From Cavia porcellus (taxonomy: Eukaryota > Chordata > Mammalia > Rodentia > Caviidae), in the NCBI RefSeq assembly GCF_034190915.1, contig NW_026947502.1, positions 1,799,173-1,863,172 of the forward strand: a DNA stretch of 64,000 nucleotides. The letters run 5' to 3'. The translations under genes and the position numbers were made by a program. The notes beneath the pieces were generated by a model. That model had not been told where the DNA came from. It did no database searches and worked only from the letters and a program-made list of their open reading frames with translations. Shown here one piece after another: positions 35,801 to 48,521 of the stretch (positions within the stretch are counted from its first letter, which is position 1; each line of letters starts with the position of its first letter).

Positions 35801-37770
35801 GTGCTCCCTGGGCCTCGGTAGCTTCCCCCTGCCCCGCTGCCGTGTGTCGTTTTCTTTTCTCTCTGAGAACTGCACCATGCTGTTCCAGTTCTCCCTCCAC
35901 TGCCCTGTGCTGCCCAAGTGTGGTCTTTGAGTCCTGGGGTGTGGGTCTCCTCTGCAGTTCTTTTGTGAGCTTTTATGGCCCAGCGGCTGAGTGGCTGTGG
36001 CTCACCCCTCCGGAGGATGGTGAGGGAGAGGAAGTTGGGGTGACAGTCCCCAGAACTGGCCTTCCTCCCACCCAGTATCCATGTACTGATCCAAGCTCAG
36101 ATATCAGCGATGGGAAACCAAGTCTTTGAGGAGTGCCAGGAGCCTGGCACTCCACGCACAGCACCCTGTCTGCTGTGTGGATGGCCTCGTGTCCCTGGTG
36201 ACCTTGGGAGCTATGAATCAGAAAGAGCTTTCTAGGACTGGGGGGCCGGGGAGGGTTGGGTCAGGTCATCCAGGAGGAAGAGAGGAGAAAGTTGCCAGGC
36301 AGAAGTGGACAGAGGAGGCCCAGAAGGCCAGGATGATGGGTGGGGCCAGGACCGCCTTAGGTTTGGGAGCGGATGTGGAGGAGTGGTCCCCAGAGGCCAC
36401 TATAGATGGCTTTGCTTGAGGCTGCCAGGGCCAGGCCAGAGGGACTCACTCCCCAAGGCCCTGTGGCTGTGGCTTGTCCTGGACGTGAGGAGGTTAGAAT
36501 AGCGGGACCTGGGCCCTGGGACTCAGGGGCGCTGTGGGCCTGGGTGCAGAGAGGTTGTAGGAAATCAGGTAGCAGGACCAGCCAGCTAGAGCCAGGAGTT
36601 GGAATTCTGGCCCTGCACTCGTGGGTTGGGAACAGGATGGTGGCCTCTTCCACCCGCTTCCCTGCAGTGAGCATGGCTGTTCCTCTGCCGAGCAGGGCGC
36701 AGTGCCTGAGGATGACTTGAGGAGGGGGCATGGCTGGCGGTGGCACTGGTGAGCTGCCGGCTGAGAAGGAGCTGGAGCCGGGAGCTCTGGTTCCTGGGCT
36801 CTGCGTGGAGCCCTGGATTTACTACTGTAGTTCCGTCAAGGAGTGAGGAGACGCAGCATGAGTTCTGCCCCGCTGCCTGCCTGTGGGTGCCGGGTTGGGG
36901 AGGAGCCTGCCCTGCAGTCTGAACCCGCCCCCCTCCCTCAGTTCCCCGCTCGCAGCCACCCAGCCACAAGTGAGACGTGGCAGCCAGGAGGCCCAGGCCA
37001 GGCCAAGTCCCAGATGGCTGGCTCAAGGTGCTTCCCCTGAGCAGGCGGAGCAGCGCCAGGCTGGGGGCCGACCTGGCGGGCAGGGCCAGGAAGGGATCGG
37101 ATCCTGGGAGGCACCACTCCTGCCCACCCTGGCACAGCCCTGAACCCCCCCTCCCCCCCGAATGTTGCTGAGGATGGGGAAGGCGGGGGCGTGGGCTCTC
37201 CAAGGCGGTGGGGGCAGGGAGCCTGTGTGATTCCTGAGCCCGAAGCTGACACTCTGGGTCCAGTCAGGCCCCCGTCTGACACCACGTGCAAGTGCACATG
37301 TGTGCTTGTGCCGGTGTGTGCAAGCATGAGTGTGTAAAGACAGGCGTTCCTAGAGGGAGCCCGGCAGTTTTAGGCTGGGTGTCGGTTCTGCGGTTATTCT
37401 CAAGTCTCTCAATCCTGCAGTTTGCTGTTCAACTGAGGGCAGGGTTCCGTCCCAATAAAAGCATCATGAATGGAAAAGACTGTGAATCACAAACGCAGTC
37501 AATGCATCTGACCCTCCAACACCGCCTCACACACTTAAAACACTGCAGGCAGGGGACAAAGCCTGCGTGAAAACACCTCGTGTTGTTCAGCAGCGCTGCG
37601 GTGCTGGCCGTGTGCCCCGGGATCGGGTGCCTGGGAGGGGCTTGTCCCTGGGCTGCCCAGTCTCTTGCTGAGGACCACTGCCCTGGAAAAAATCAAAACT
37701 CAGAGTTTGGAGTGTGGTTTCTGCTGTGTGCATAGCACCTTCCCACTGCTGTGAAGTCAGGAAGCCATAG
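32831..37770. other. Intron 2, mostly unique sequence
   Basis: No exon or well-preserved repeat. An AT-rich patch at 32,930-33,085 is noted as a possible conserved element. A pyrimidine-rich region runs from about 34,890 to 35,500. A 36,400-37,150 segment is rich in CAGG and yields long spurious frames. Confidence 0.45.
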
Positions 37771-37774
37771 ATGG

Positions 37775-38345
37775 GCCCACGGGAAGTAAAAAAAAATTTC
37801 TTTCCTTTAAAAACAATTACAGTGATTGTATCAAATGGTGGGCTTCCTGATGTCACTGTCACACAGTGTATCACATGCTCTGACTGTCCCCCTCCGCCTC
37901 CCCTTACTGCCCCCTTTCTACATTTATGGCATCTTTCTGGTTTCCTTTTCCCCTTATACGAGAGAAAACTCTGGTACTTGTCTGGGACTGGTTTATTTTG
38001 CTTCCCGGGATGATCTCCAGTCCACCTATTTTCTTGCATCTGGCTGATTTTGTTCTTGTTTATGGCTGAGTAGTACTCCATTGAGAACATATGCCACATC
38101 GTCTTGCCCTGTTGATGGGCACCTCGGCTGACTTCCTAACCAACTGTTGGGGCTTGGGAATGTGGTTATCCCGAGAGTGTGCCGACATATTTCCTCTGGT
38201 GTGCACTAGGGAACAGCTGTAGCATACGGCAGCTCCAGCTTTATGTTTGGAGGTCCCCCGTGCCGATTTGCGCAGTGACAGCGCTCATTCACTTCCTCAC
38301 ACAGAGTGTACTCTGAGCGCCATCTCCCTCCCCGGCCCATTCTTC
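37775..38345 (-). mobile_element. L1 fragment: ORF2 C-terminus and 3' UTR
   Basis: The minus-strand translation near 38,099 reads MWHMFSMEYYSAINKNKI, matching the conserved 'YSMEYYSA..KNEI' segment near the end of L1 ORF2p. A short diverged tail and a G-rich 3' UTR-like stretch follow. The reverse transcriptase part is absent, as is usual for 5'-truncated copies. Confidence 0.85.
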
Positions 38346-38388
38346 AGGAGAAGGGTCACCACTTTGAGCCCACATCCTAGCTCCTGGA

Positions 38389-39183
38389 TGTATTGGCTCC
38401 CTCTGGGTACTGTAACAAACTTACTGGCTTAAAACAGTTGCAATGTGTTGTCTCCTAACTCCGAGGCTGACGTCAGTCTTGACTGACCCAAATCAAGGTG
38501 TTTGCAGCGCTGAGCTCCCTCTGGAGGCTCCAGGATTGCTGCTGGTGGCCGTCAGCATGCCTTGGCTTGTGGCCGTGCCGTCCCGGCCTCAGCAGGGCAT
38601 GCTTGGCCGGTGCTGTCTCACAGCACCTTCTCTGCGTGTCTGTCCACTCTCCCTCTGCCTTCCCTTATGAAGACCTGTGAGATTACTGCTGGCTCTGTCT
38701 CAGTCCTTGCAGGTGGTGGCAGAAACATGCCACGAACAACAGAAATTCGCTTCTCATGCTTCCAAGTCCAGGGTCCTGGCGAGGTCTGGTTTGGGTGAGA
38801 GTCCTCTTCCCATCTAACAGACCACCCCTTCTCTTGGCATCCTTCCTCATGGAGAAGGGAGAAGGGAGCGCAGGAGTCCCCAGAGCGCTACCCATTCCTG
38901 AGCTCTCCACCTCACAGCTGCCCCACTCCTAACACCATTACATCGGGCAATCGGGGTTCAGCGCGTACTTTTCCTGTGTGTGTGTGTGTGTGTGTGAGTG
39001 AGTGAGGGGGCACACAGCATTCAGTGTGTTGCAGTACCCACCCTGAAAATCCAGGATAATAGCCCCAGCTCAAGACCTGTAACTCGATCACATTGGTAAA
39101 GCCTCTTTTTATAGCACTGAGTAATATTCAAATTCAGGGGTGAGGACGGGTACAGACTTTGGGGGACCATTTCTTAGCACAAC
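38389..39183 (-). mobile_element. MLT1-type MaLR LTR with internal TG repeat
   Basis: 'gtactgtaacaaacttactg' and 'aaatcaaggtgtttgcagcg', later 'ttatgaagacctgtgag' and 'cacattggtaaagcctcttt', match the antisense MLT1 consensus in order. The LTR is longer than usual (about 795 bp) because unrelated DNA and an 11-unit TG repeat at 38,975-38,996 lie inside it. Confidence 0.75.
38975..38996. repeat. (TG)11 microsatellite
   Basis: A pure TG run of 22 bases, followed by GAGT repeats. Confidence 0.92.
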
Positions 39184-41664
39184 TATCCTTTAGCTCTCAA
39201 AGTCACACCATTGCTCCTTCATAGAGGGCCGCAGGCCCAGGCCCCCTCTGTCCTCCCACATCAGTGCTCCCTGCCCTACCTGGCACATCGGGTGTCATTA
39301 AAAGCCCTTCAGTGACGTCTGTGCCAGTGAGGTCCATTAAGGCAGATGGCCCTGGGGATCGTGGTAGGTACAGGAGCCACGGGGATAGGGGTTCTGCAGG
39401 GAGCTCAGTCCTGGGCACAGAGAGCCGGGGAGCTGAGGACTGGGCTGGGGCGGCAGATGGGAGATGGCCAGGAGGAAAGCCCGAGTTACGGGCCTCACTA
39501 ACAGAATTCTTGCTGGAGACAAGCCAGGTAGGTGATCAGACATCACCTGGGAGGATGGAGGACGAGGGACCAGTCACACGTGGAGGTGAGTTCTTGTCGA
39601 ATGGACTTAGCAGAACCCTTTGCTGAGCCTGGGTTCTGTGAGGGGCTGCAGAGGTGGCTTCTGGAAGGGTCAGGAGCCCGCTGTTCGGTGAAGCAGGGAG
39701 CCCGTGGCCACTGTCACACTCTTTGTTGTAACTAGGCCTTTGCTGATAGGGTTCCCAGACCGTGGCTCATGGCCTGTGGCTCACAGCTGTCTGGCCGTGG
39801 CTAATTGCTGGGAGAGCATGTGGGAGGGCCTGACTGGAGCCAGGACACTGTGGGCACTACGAGGTGATGTCCAGCAAGGCCAGCTCCCCCTGGGGGCCCT
39901 GAGGCCAGGCCCTGGGTGGAGAGGGATCAGGATGGCCTTCCTCTGTACGTAGGGGAGACCGCCACAGAGCGGGCATCTGCTGAGCATACGCATCTTTCCG
40001 TTATATAATCTAGCTGGGGCCTGGTTTTGAAAACTGGTTTCCTGCTGCGGTGGTGGACAGCAAAGCCCAGGCCTCCCTCAGGCGCGATGGGCGGGTCCAG
40101 TGGGGTCTCTTGGCTCTGGCCCGAGGTGAGAGAAGGCGAAGACAGTGGGCTGAGGCGCCCGGCAGGTGGGAGGCTGCCGGGCCTGTGTGGCAGGCTGGGT
40201 GCCCGCCGGGTGCGATGCTGGGCAGGGCCTCCTGTACTCAGGAGAGTGGCCGAAGTCTGCCCCAGAAGTGGACAGGGGCCTTTCCGCCATGGCCTTGTTG
40301 GTCTTCCCTATCCTTGGGAGGCTGAGGCTGGCACATTTCTCGCCTTTTGCAGCCAGTGAAGTGAGGCTCAGCCACACTGCTGGGCAGGGTCGGCTCAGCA
40401 CCTGGGTCCCCCACATCGAGAGCCAGGCCTGGTTCTCTGCTGCTGGAGGAACGGGTGTCTGCAGAGATCTGACTGGTGGCAACTTTGGGGGCACCTTGTG
40501 ACCTGGGCTCCATGGCCTTTCTCTAGTGCCCCGGAGTGGCCTGGGGCAGGGCAACCCTAGTTCTCAAATGAATCGACGTTGGTCCTCTCAGCCAAGCTGG
40601 ACCGCCTCTCCCTGTGCACAGCCAGGAGATGACGGAGATGCAGGAGTGGCAGAGGGCTCAGACAGCCAGAGTCAGCAGCCGGCCCCACTCCCCTGGAGCC
40701 GCTCCCTGGGCCCAGAGCCTCATCTGTGCCCCTGGGAGCATGGCTGAGGGGAGACTTAGAGGCCAGAACTGGCGCCCCAGGGCTTGCAGTAGATGCCACA
40801 ACACTGTAGGCCTGGGGAAGCAGGCAGAGGAGCTCGGAGCTTGCAGGAGGGAAGGATCCCCAGCAGCCAGCACCCCAGGGCCCACTGTCCGGAGGCTTCA
40901 GGGCCCGACTCCCCATCTATGTACACTGGCATCATTTGGGGGAGACCGTATTTTGCAAATACAGTGTATTCTGCCTTGTAATCATGGTAACAGTCATACC
41001 ACTGTGCATCTGTTACAGCTCAGAACTGTACAACAAAAGTTTTCACTGTGCACATTTTTTTAAAGTAAATAAAAGCAGGATGAGGAATTTTAAAATGCTT
41101 TTAGAAAAAGCTTTTAAAAAGAGGGGGAAGGGGACTTCTTGTACAGTTTTTACTTAGACAAGGAACAAGCTGTGTACCGTGAGGACCTGCACAGGAGCCC
41201 CCGTGGCCCTGGGCCCACCTGCACCTTGGCCCTGGGAGCTGTGGCGGCTGCCCCTGCCCGCCCCGAGCCCGCCCGAGGCTGCGGAGCTCCTCCCCCGGCT
41301 GGCACTCCGACCTCACCAGCTGGCCTTCTGAGTGTGTTCTCTTGGCATTGCTTCCTTCTGCCCATCCCGAGGCGGTCATCTGTCAGATGGCCCTGGTGGC
41401 TCCCGACGTCTCTTCAGAGCCCCCTGCTGCAGGAGCGATTGTGTCAGACTCTCCCGGAGCCTCTCTTCCCACCTCTAAGTGGCGACCCGAATGCTCAGGC
41501 GCTGGGGAGAGAGCAGCCAGCAGTGTTCTCGGTGCAGTGCTTGCTGTGTGCCTGCTGGGCACAGCCTAACGGGAGGGGCAGGGGCTGCAGAGATGGAGCC
41601 ACGGCTCTGTACCCTCGAGTGCCTGCTGGGTGCTGGCGCTGGGCTGAGGGAGGTCGGTTTACTT
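39184..41664. other. Intron 2, unique sequence
   Basis: No exon. An AT-rich patch at about 40,960-41,130 has no recognisable origin. Confidence 0.5.
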
Positions 41665-41806
41665 CCTGTTGCAGAGATGGAGTGAGTTATAAAGAAGGGG
41701 AGTTATTCTGGCTACTGGTTCTGGAGGGGGAGGGCCAAAGGCAGCACTGGTGATGGCCTCGCTGGCAGTGCCCCAAGGTAGTACGGAGCATTGCCTAGTA
41801 GGAGAC

Positions 41807-41845
<39 letters not shown>

Positions 41846-42010
41846 CGTGCACGCGCGTGTGCCTTCTCTACCTCTCCTTATAAAGCTGCCAGGATTTGAT
41901 CCCATGAGCTCCATCCTGATGACGCTGTGTGCTGCGGCCACCTCCCAAAGGTCCCCTCTGTAGACACACAGTCGGGTGAGGTTCCATCCTCTTAATAATG
42001 GAGGTTAAAG
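41665..42010 (-). mobile_element. MaLR-type LTR carrying a TG/CG repeat
   Basis: 'gagttataaagaaggggag', 'ttctggctactggttctgga' and later 'aggatttgatcccatgagct' match the antisense MST/MLT1 LTR. The alternating tract at 41,809-41,862 lies inside it. Confidence 0.65.
41809..41862. repeat. Z-DNA-prone (GT)n(GC)n tract
   Basis: Fifty-four consecutive bases alternate purine and pyrimidine without a break: a GT run, then CG-rich dinucleotides and GTGCACGC. GC alternation is the strongest known Z-forming sequence and is unusual in CpG-poor intron DNA. Confidence 0.93.
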
Positions 42011-43290
42011 CCCAGCATGAATTTCCAACCACAGCAGGGGCCTGTGGATCCAGCAAGGAAAGCTCTGCCTCTCTGGTCTGAGGGCCGGCAGTGACGGATA
42101 AAGAACCCCCAGGTCTCTAGCTGGGGAAGCGGTGTTTGAAAAATGGGGCAGGATGGCAGGGCGGCTTGTGACGAGCGAGGGACACTCCAATGCCAGCGTC
42201 CTCTGGGGAGGAGACATCTGCGCGGAGACCTGGATTTTGGGGGGAAGCGGCTCCAGGTGGAGGCTGCAGCAGGTGCAGAGGCCCCGAGGGGAGCCCCGCT
42301 GAGTGTGGAAAGGACAGAAGGGAGACCTTTGTGCTAGAGCTCGGATGAAGAGCGATGGGGAGTGACGTGTGCAGTCACATGGCGGGACGCTGCCGAAGGG
42401 CCCTGGGCAGGCAGGTGACAGGTCCGATTCGTGGTTCAGAGATTCTCCTGCGCAGCCATGTGGAGACCGGAGAACCAGGTCAGGCAGGCGCGGTCTGCCT
42501 GGCTGCCAATCTGGCACGCTCCGAGTTTTGTCAGCAGATGGTGTGGCCTGGCCCGGGAAGCCCCTGTGAAGCAGAGAGCCTGGTGTCCAGGCGGCTGAAG
42601 ACTCGTTGGTAGAGCTCACCATGCCATAGCGTTGTCCTTGGTGCTAAGTGGACCCTCTCTCGGCTGGCCAGGCTGGAGCCCCGGGTGGGCGGTTGACTTG
42701 AGAAGCCCAGGCCCTGTGGCTCTGCAGACTGAACTTCGGTGGAGGGCAGTGCACCAGTGCACAGTACAGCAGGCCCGAGTGGGCTGGGTCAGTGAGTGGC
42801 TGGGTCCCCAAGGGCTGACGCTCAGTGCTGATGCTGCTGGAGTCACCACAGTGGTGGCTGGGACTTCTGGTTAGAGCCCTTGTCCAGACCCTACCCATCA
42901 GCCAGCTGATCTCTGATCTCCTCCAAGGTCTCGCCTGGATGCAGCAGTCCAGTCTCAGGCCCTGACTCCTGCCGGGTCAAGGCCAGGTCCTCTGTGCCTC
43001 TGGGATACTTGGTGCTTGAGGGCCCCTCACAGCTCTGCTGTCTTCCAGACTGCCTCCTCTTCTGCCTGGCTCCCTGCTGCACAAAGCCTGGTACTGGAGA
43101 TTTCAGTTTCAGCCAGGTTGGTGCAGGAAGCAGAGAACCCTCCCCTCCCCGAGGCATGTTAGGGCCTCATCTTCTCCAGGCAACTGCCTTTCCCCAAGCA
43201 CTGGCTTTAGGGGCCTCCAAGAAGTGCTTCCCCCAAGCACTTCTCTGGGTCTCTTCGGGCTCACAGGCTGCCCTGGCCCCAACAGTCTGT
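42011..43290. other. Intron 2, unique sequence
   Basis: Nothing recognisable. Confidence 0.5.
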
Positions 43291-43392
43291 GCTGAGTGCT
43301 GGGTATGTGTATACAAGTGAGTGTGAATGTGCCCCGTGAGTTTGTGTATGTTTGAGGGAGTATGCAAATGTGTGCTTATGTGTCTGTGCGAG

Positions 43393-43735
43393 TGTCTTGG
43401 TTACTTTCTCGTTGCTGGGAAAAAAATACCTGACATCCACAAGTTAAAGGAGGCAAGATTTATTTTGGTTCACAGTTTGTAGAGGTTTCAGTTTGTAGTT
43501 GGCTGGCTCCAAGGCGGGGTGACACATCCGAGGAGAAGCAGTCCATGGCAGGGCAGCAGGAAGCAGAGCGGGATGGAAGGAGGGGAGGACGGAGGTTATT
43601 GTTCAGGCCACACCCAGTGACCTCTTCCCAGCAGGCTTCACCTCCCACTGTTACACCCAGCTATAGACCCCTCGGTGGACTAAACCATTCACCCCCCAAA
43701 AGTCCCACCTAGGAACACATGAGGCTTTCAGCACA
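43393..43735 (-). mobile_element. Rodent ORR1/MT-like MaLR LTR
   Basis: 'ttggttactttctcgttgct', 'gcaagatttattttggttca' and 'cctaggaacacatgaggctt' are the antisense of a MaLR LTR of the rodent type. It is clearly less decayed than the MLT1 pieces. Confidence 0.75.
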
Positions 43736-43950
43736 TCTAGATGTAAATGTTAACAGGGTATATTTGAGCAATGGATGTGAGCATAGATTTCTGTGTGTGA
43801 TTAAGTGGTGTGTGTAGGTTGTCTGTTTGTATATGTGTGTCCATATGACTTCTTTGAATGTGTTTTGTGTCAGTGATGTGTGTATGAGAGTGATTATGTC
43901 TGTTTGTATGCGTGTGTTTAAGTGACGTTTGTGATCATATGGCATTTGTC

Positions 43951-44321
43951 TGTCTTAGTCTGTTTTCTGCTTTTATAATAAAATATCTGAGGCCAAACAA
44001 TGTTACCAAGCATAGAGGTATGTTTGGCTCATGCTCTTGAGGCTGGAAAGTGTACTTTCGTGGTGCTGGCATCTACTTGGCAGCTGGTGAGGGCTTTCTT
44101 GTGGCACCGTAGCACGATGTAGGACATTTCACAGCAAGACAGAGCAAGCATTTGAGGTTGGGTCACTCCTCCTCTCCAGTAGTACCATCACGGGGTCCCA
44201 CCCTCCTGATTTAACTCTGATTACCTCTTGAGGATTCCACCTTCAAGCACCCTTAACACATGGACCTGGGCCTAAGTTCCCAACACGTGGACTTTTGGAG
44301 GACACATCCAAGCCATTGTCA
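43951..44321 (-). mobile_element. MST-like MaLR LTR
   Basis: 'tgtcttagtctgttttctgc' at the left end and 'cacgtggacttttggaggac' then 'acatccaagccattgtca' at the right are the two ends of an antisense MST/MLT LTR. It therefore looks complete (about 370 bp), a solo LTR. Confidence 0.8.
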
Positions 44322-44545
44322 TGTCCATGTGTCTGTGGACTTGAGTGGCATGTGACACAGTGCCCCAAGGAGGTCAGAGAATATGGGATCCCTAATAGGT
44401 AAGGTCTGCAGCCCCCTCCAGCTTGAAGATCCACTGCATTCCCGGGTAGCTAGTGAGGCTGTGTTTGTGTGCATCTATACGTGTGCATGGTGTGTGCACA
44501 GGTGGGATTGTGTGTGAGTGTGTGTGTGCGCGTGTGTGCATGTGT

Positions 44546-45859
44546 GCTCCCTCCCACTGCAGTGGGACAGCCCCCCTCTCTCGTCCTGGGCTGCAGCGAC
44601 CTTGCTTCTTCCTGAGAGCTGGCCAGGCCCCGTTCCTGTGCACGCTGCCCCTGCCCAGCTGGCTGCCCCCTCACCCCCTCTGCCTGTCTCTCTTCAAGCC
44701 TCACCCAGGGGCCCCTGGGCTCTAGGATCAGCCTTGAAGATTTCACAGCAGATTTTTCTCTTTTGAAAAAGATATCTAATTTCAACAAATTCTTCTACTT
44801 TCATTCTATTTTAATCACCCGAGTCATTTGAATATGTTCTTGTAGAACTTGAAGCCATGCAGATAAGGGGAAACCCTGGGGCCCTACCCAGGCTTCCTGG
44901 GCTCCTGTTCTTCTGCAGGAAGGGTGACATTTAAAAATACCCTTCGAGGCCATTTTCCGCGTGTTTGCATGTACTTTAATGTCCTTGGAGAAAACAGAGT
45001 TCTGTTTGTATATTCCTCCCTTCCTTTAAAGATACATAAACTGTAATTATCATCCTATCATTTTCATTTTCACTCAGAATACACCCTGGGATTCTCGTCC
45101 TGTTGTGTAACTCCTCTCCTGGCCCCATTGCAGGAGCCCGCCCGGACTCTGGCCACTCCCGTCGGCGGGGTGCCTGGGCCGTTGCCAGCGTTTGCTGCCA
45201 GAAGCAAAGCTGAGAGAGTCCGCTTCTGAGCCCTCTGTGGCGGTGGTGGACGTGGCATCGGCAGAGTGAGGCTGTCGGGCGGGGAGTGCGGCTGTTCTGA
45301 GTGGCAGACGCGTGATGCAGAGGGCCGGGTCCTGCTTGCTTAGCTGTCCTGTGCCCGGGGCCCAGGCTGTGGCTGGAGCCAACTCCCCTGGCGCCTCCAG
45401 CCTGCTCTGCACTGCTGTCCACCCTCCGTCCTCCAGGCCTGAGGTTCTGTCCTTGGGAAGGAGGCATGTGGAGAGGTGTGGAGGGCACCAGGGCTGGTTG
45501 GGCGGAGGCTGGGGAGACTGGCTGTGCTCTCAGGCATGCGCAGCCTCTGTGTCTCTCCTTGGGTACCCAAGAGGCTTCCAGGCAGGTTCCGCCGGGGGCA
45601 TTGGTGACTGTGCCTTGTTCGCCCTCCTGCTGGTCAGGACCAGGCAGCACTGTGGGGTTCCGGGCACCAACAGACGTGTCCACTGTGGCAGCTCACAGCA
45701 AGGCTGAGTGTTCCCCTCTCATTCCAGCCTCATCTATCTGGGGGACACGCACGGACAGGTCCTCAGGGCCATCGCTCTCAGCTTCCTATTCCTCTGTGCC
45801 AACATGGCACCATCTCGATTACCGCCGCTATACAGCAGGCGTTCTTCCTGGGTGGAATC
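44546..45859. other. Intron 2, unique sequence
   Basis: The left and right parts are GC-rich and unique. An AT-rich middle (44,760-45,080) may be an old transposon, but I cannot identify it. Confidence 0.4.
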
Positions 45860-47283
45860 CCACTTCTTCTCTCTTCCTTTTTAAAACCGTTCGTTCTAGT
45901 GATGCCAGTTCTTTACTCTTTCCTGTACATTCTAGAATCATGTTGTCTGTCTGTGTAAAAGTTCCCACTCGTAGTTTGATTAGACTTGCTTCATGTCTAT
46001 ATAGCAACTTGTGGAAGACCTTTAAAATGTTCTTGCAATCCAGGAACCTGGTGTAGCTCCATTTGTTTAGGTTTGCTTCGATTTCTCTTTATCAGATTGA
46101 GCGGCTTTTCACACACAAGTCCTGCAGGCTATTTAGATGTATACCTACGTAGTTGTTTTTGTTTGTTTTGTAAATAGTTTAGAAGTCTGCTTCAGTTAAG
46201 AGTTTGTTGCCAGAATATAAAAACATGACTGAAAAAAAATAAACATGATTGATTTCTGTGCGTTGACTTTGTGTTCTCTGACCTTACTAAACTCATGCAT
46301 TAGTTCCAGAAATTCCTTTTATAGACCTTTTTGGGAATTACCTGCATAGGACAATCATGAGGCCCATGAATAGTGACAGTGTTGAATTTCTCACTTTCCA
46401 ATCTGTACGTTGTCTATGTATTATTATTATTTTGCTTATTGAACTATCTATGGCTTTCAATACGTGACTGAATAATGGTTTTTTGTTTTCTTTGTAGATG
46501 TTCTTTTTCAGGTTGAGGAAACTCTCTGTATTAAGTAGTTGAGGGTCTTGTTTTTGCTTAGGAATGGATACTGAATTTTTTACATCGCGGGGTGTGATTG
46601 CATGTGTACTTTTTTAGTCTGTTAATATGGTGGAGCACATTGACTTTTGAACACCGGTCTAGTCTGCATTCTCAAGATAAGTTTAGTATGTTCGTGGCAT
46701 ATTGTTCTTTATTTATGTATTGCCAGGTTAAACTTGCCAATATTTTGTTTTTTCTGCATTTGTGAAAGATACTGGTTTCTAAGTTGATTTTTCTGTAGTT
46801 ATTTGTGTCTATGTTTGGTTTTAGTATCAGGGTAATGTTGGCCTCATAAAATGAATTGGGAAGTGCTTCCTCCTCTTTTGTTTCTGAAAAATGTTATGTA
46901 GAGTTGTCATTTTTTCCTTAAGTGTTTAGCAGAATTTTCCAGTAAAACTGTCTGGATGGGGGATTTTTTTGGGGAAATTCAATTTTTAAAATAGCTGTCA
47001 GGACTTGTCTGGCAATCTGTTTCATCTTGGGTGAATTTTAGTAGTTCATCATTCTGTAGAAAATTATGCATTGCATCAGAGTGGTTGAATTTTATAGAGT
47101 TGTCTGTAATGTTCCATTATATTTTTAATACCTGTGAATGCTTTTTTAAAAAAATCCTTACATTCATATTTTTTTCTATTTTTCTTCTGTCAGTTTCACT
47201 AGAGATTTATCAATCTTATTGATCTTTACAAAGAACAAACTTTTGGATTCATTGTTCTTTCTCTTGTATTTTTCGTACTTGGT

Positions 47284-47328
47284 TTCAAAATGATTTTTGA
47301 ATCATTTTGATTCAAAATGATTTTTGAA
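47284..47328. repeat. Nested palindromes and direct repeat in the old L1
   Basis: An 18-base direct repeat (TTCAAAATGATTTTTGAA) occurs at 47,284-47,301 and 47,311-47,328. Between and across the copies lies a perfect 10-base stem with a TTT loop (TTTTGAATCA at 47,295-47,304 and TGATTCAAAA at 47,308-47,317). Confidence 0.9.
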
Positions 47329-48521
47329 AAAAACCTTGATTTTTTTTTTTTAATGCTCATTTTCGTTTCTCTCTTCCTTTGGGTTTGTTGTGCTCTTCTA
47401 TTTCCAGCTATTTGAGTTTTTTTTAGTATTCCATTTTATCTTACCTGTTGTGTGACTGCAGTTCTTTGGGAGTGTTTTCAGTGGCTGCTCTAGGGACTAA
47501 AGTGAGCATCCTTGTCATTTTGGTCTCCTTAGAATCAAGATCTCACCCTTCCAATTGTTAAGTGAGTTTTTTTCTCCTACTTGGGGTTGTAGTTGACTTT
47601 TATACCCGCAGATACATTGGAATCGCCACAGACGATGTGGTTTCTCTTCATTCTTTTGAGCTAGCCTGTCATGTTTTCTAGATACGCACTATTTCGGTCC
47701 TTCTGCTCTTGGTCCTCATGTTCAAAGGTCCTGGTGCCGTTGTCTTGAACTACACATAGCAAGCATTTTAGGGTCAGTCTGCTGGCAGCCTGCTGAGCTT
47801 TCCGTCACCTCTTTTCAGGCCTCTACAATTTTTCCTTCCTCTATTTTGTTTTTTTCTGACTCATAATAATTGTACATATTTATGAGATGTAATGTGATAG
47901 TTCTGTACAAGTATACAGTGTATAATGTTTCCAGATCCTTGAAGAATATTTTTGCTGGAAATGAAATTCTGGGTTAACATTTCATTTTTTTCAGCTTATT
48001 AACAACAGTTTTCAGTTCCGGTGAACTGTGGCTTTAATAAGAAATCTGCAGTTATCTGAATCATTCTTCCCCCTAGAGTAGGGCCCTTGATTCCCGATGA
48101 CTTTCAGAATTGTTTTGCCTGTAGTTTTTAGCAGTTTAACGATAACACATGGGACCATTTTAAAACATTTGCTGCCTTTGAGGTTTGCTGTCCTGGTGGG
48201 CCTGTAGGATTGTGTCTTTCACAGCGTGTGGAAAGTTCTCAGCCACTGTTTCTCACCCATTTGTGTTATGACGTCTCCTCTTCTCCTTTCGGAACTTCAG
48301 GGTTAGATCTTTTGGTATTTCACTGGATACGTTTTTCATTTCCGTGGTTTGAACTGGATAACACCTATGGACCTGTTGGTAGGCACAAACCCATTTCTCT
48401 ACCATCTTTGCAGAGAAACTGTGGTGAGTTTCTAAGTGTTCTAATACTACCTTTTTAGGTTTTAAAGTTTCCATTTACTTATTTTAAAAAATATTTTGTA
48501 TTTCTTGCTGAGACTAGCTTT

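Larger units (their letters stand above)
43300..44545. repeat. Decayed TG-rich domain holding two LTRs
   Basis: TG-rich DNA at 43,300-43,392, 43,740-43,950 and 44,322-44,545 appears to be one old tract. It is interrupted by LTR insertions at 43,393-43,735 and 43,951-44,321. The last part holds a purer run near 44,511-44,540. Confidence 0.6.

Noticed and set aside
40300..40340. B1/Alu-like 'ccttgggaggctgaggctgg'
   Set aside because: The similarity does not extend in either direction and there is no A-tail or duplication.
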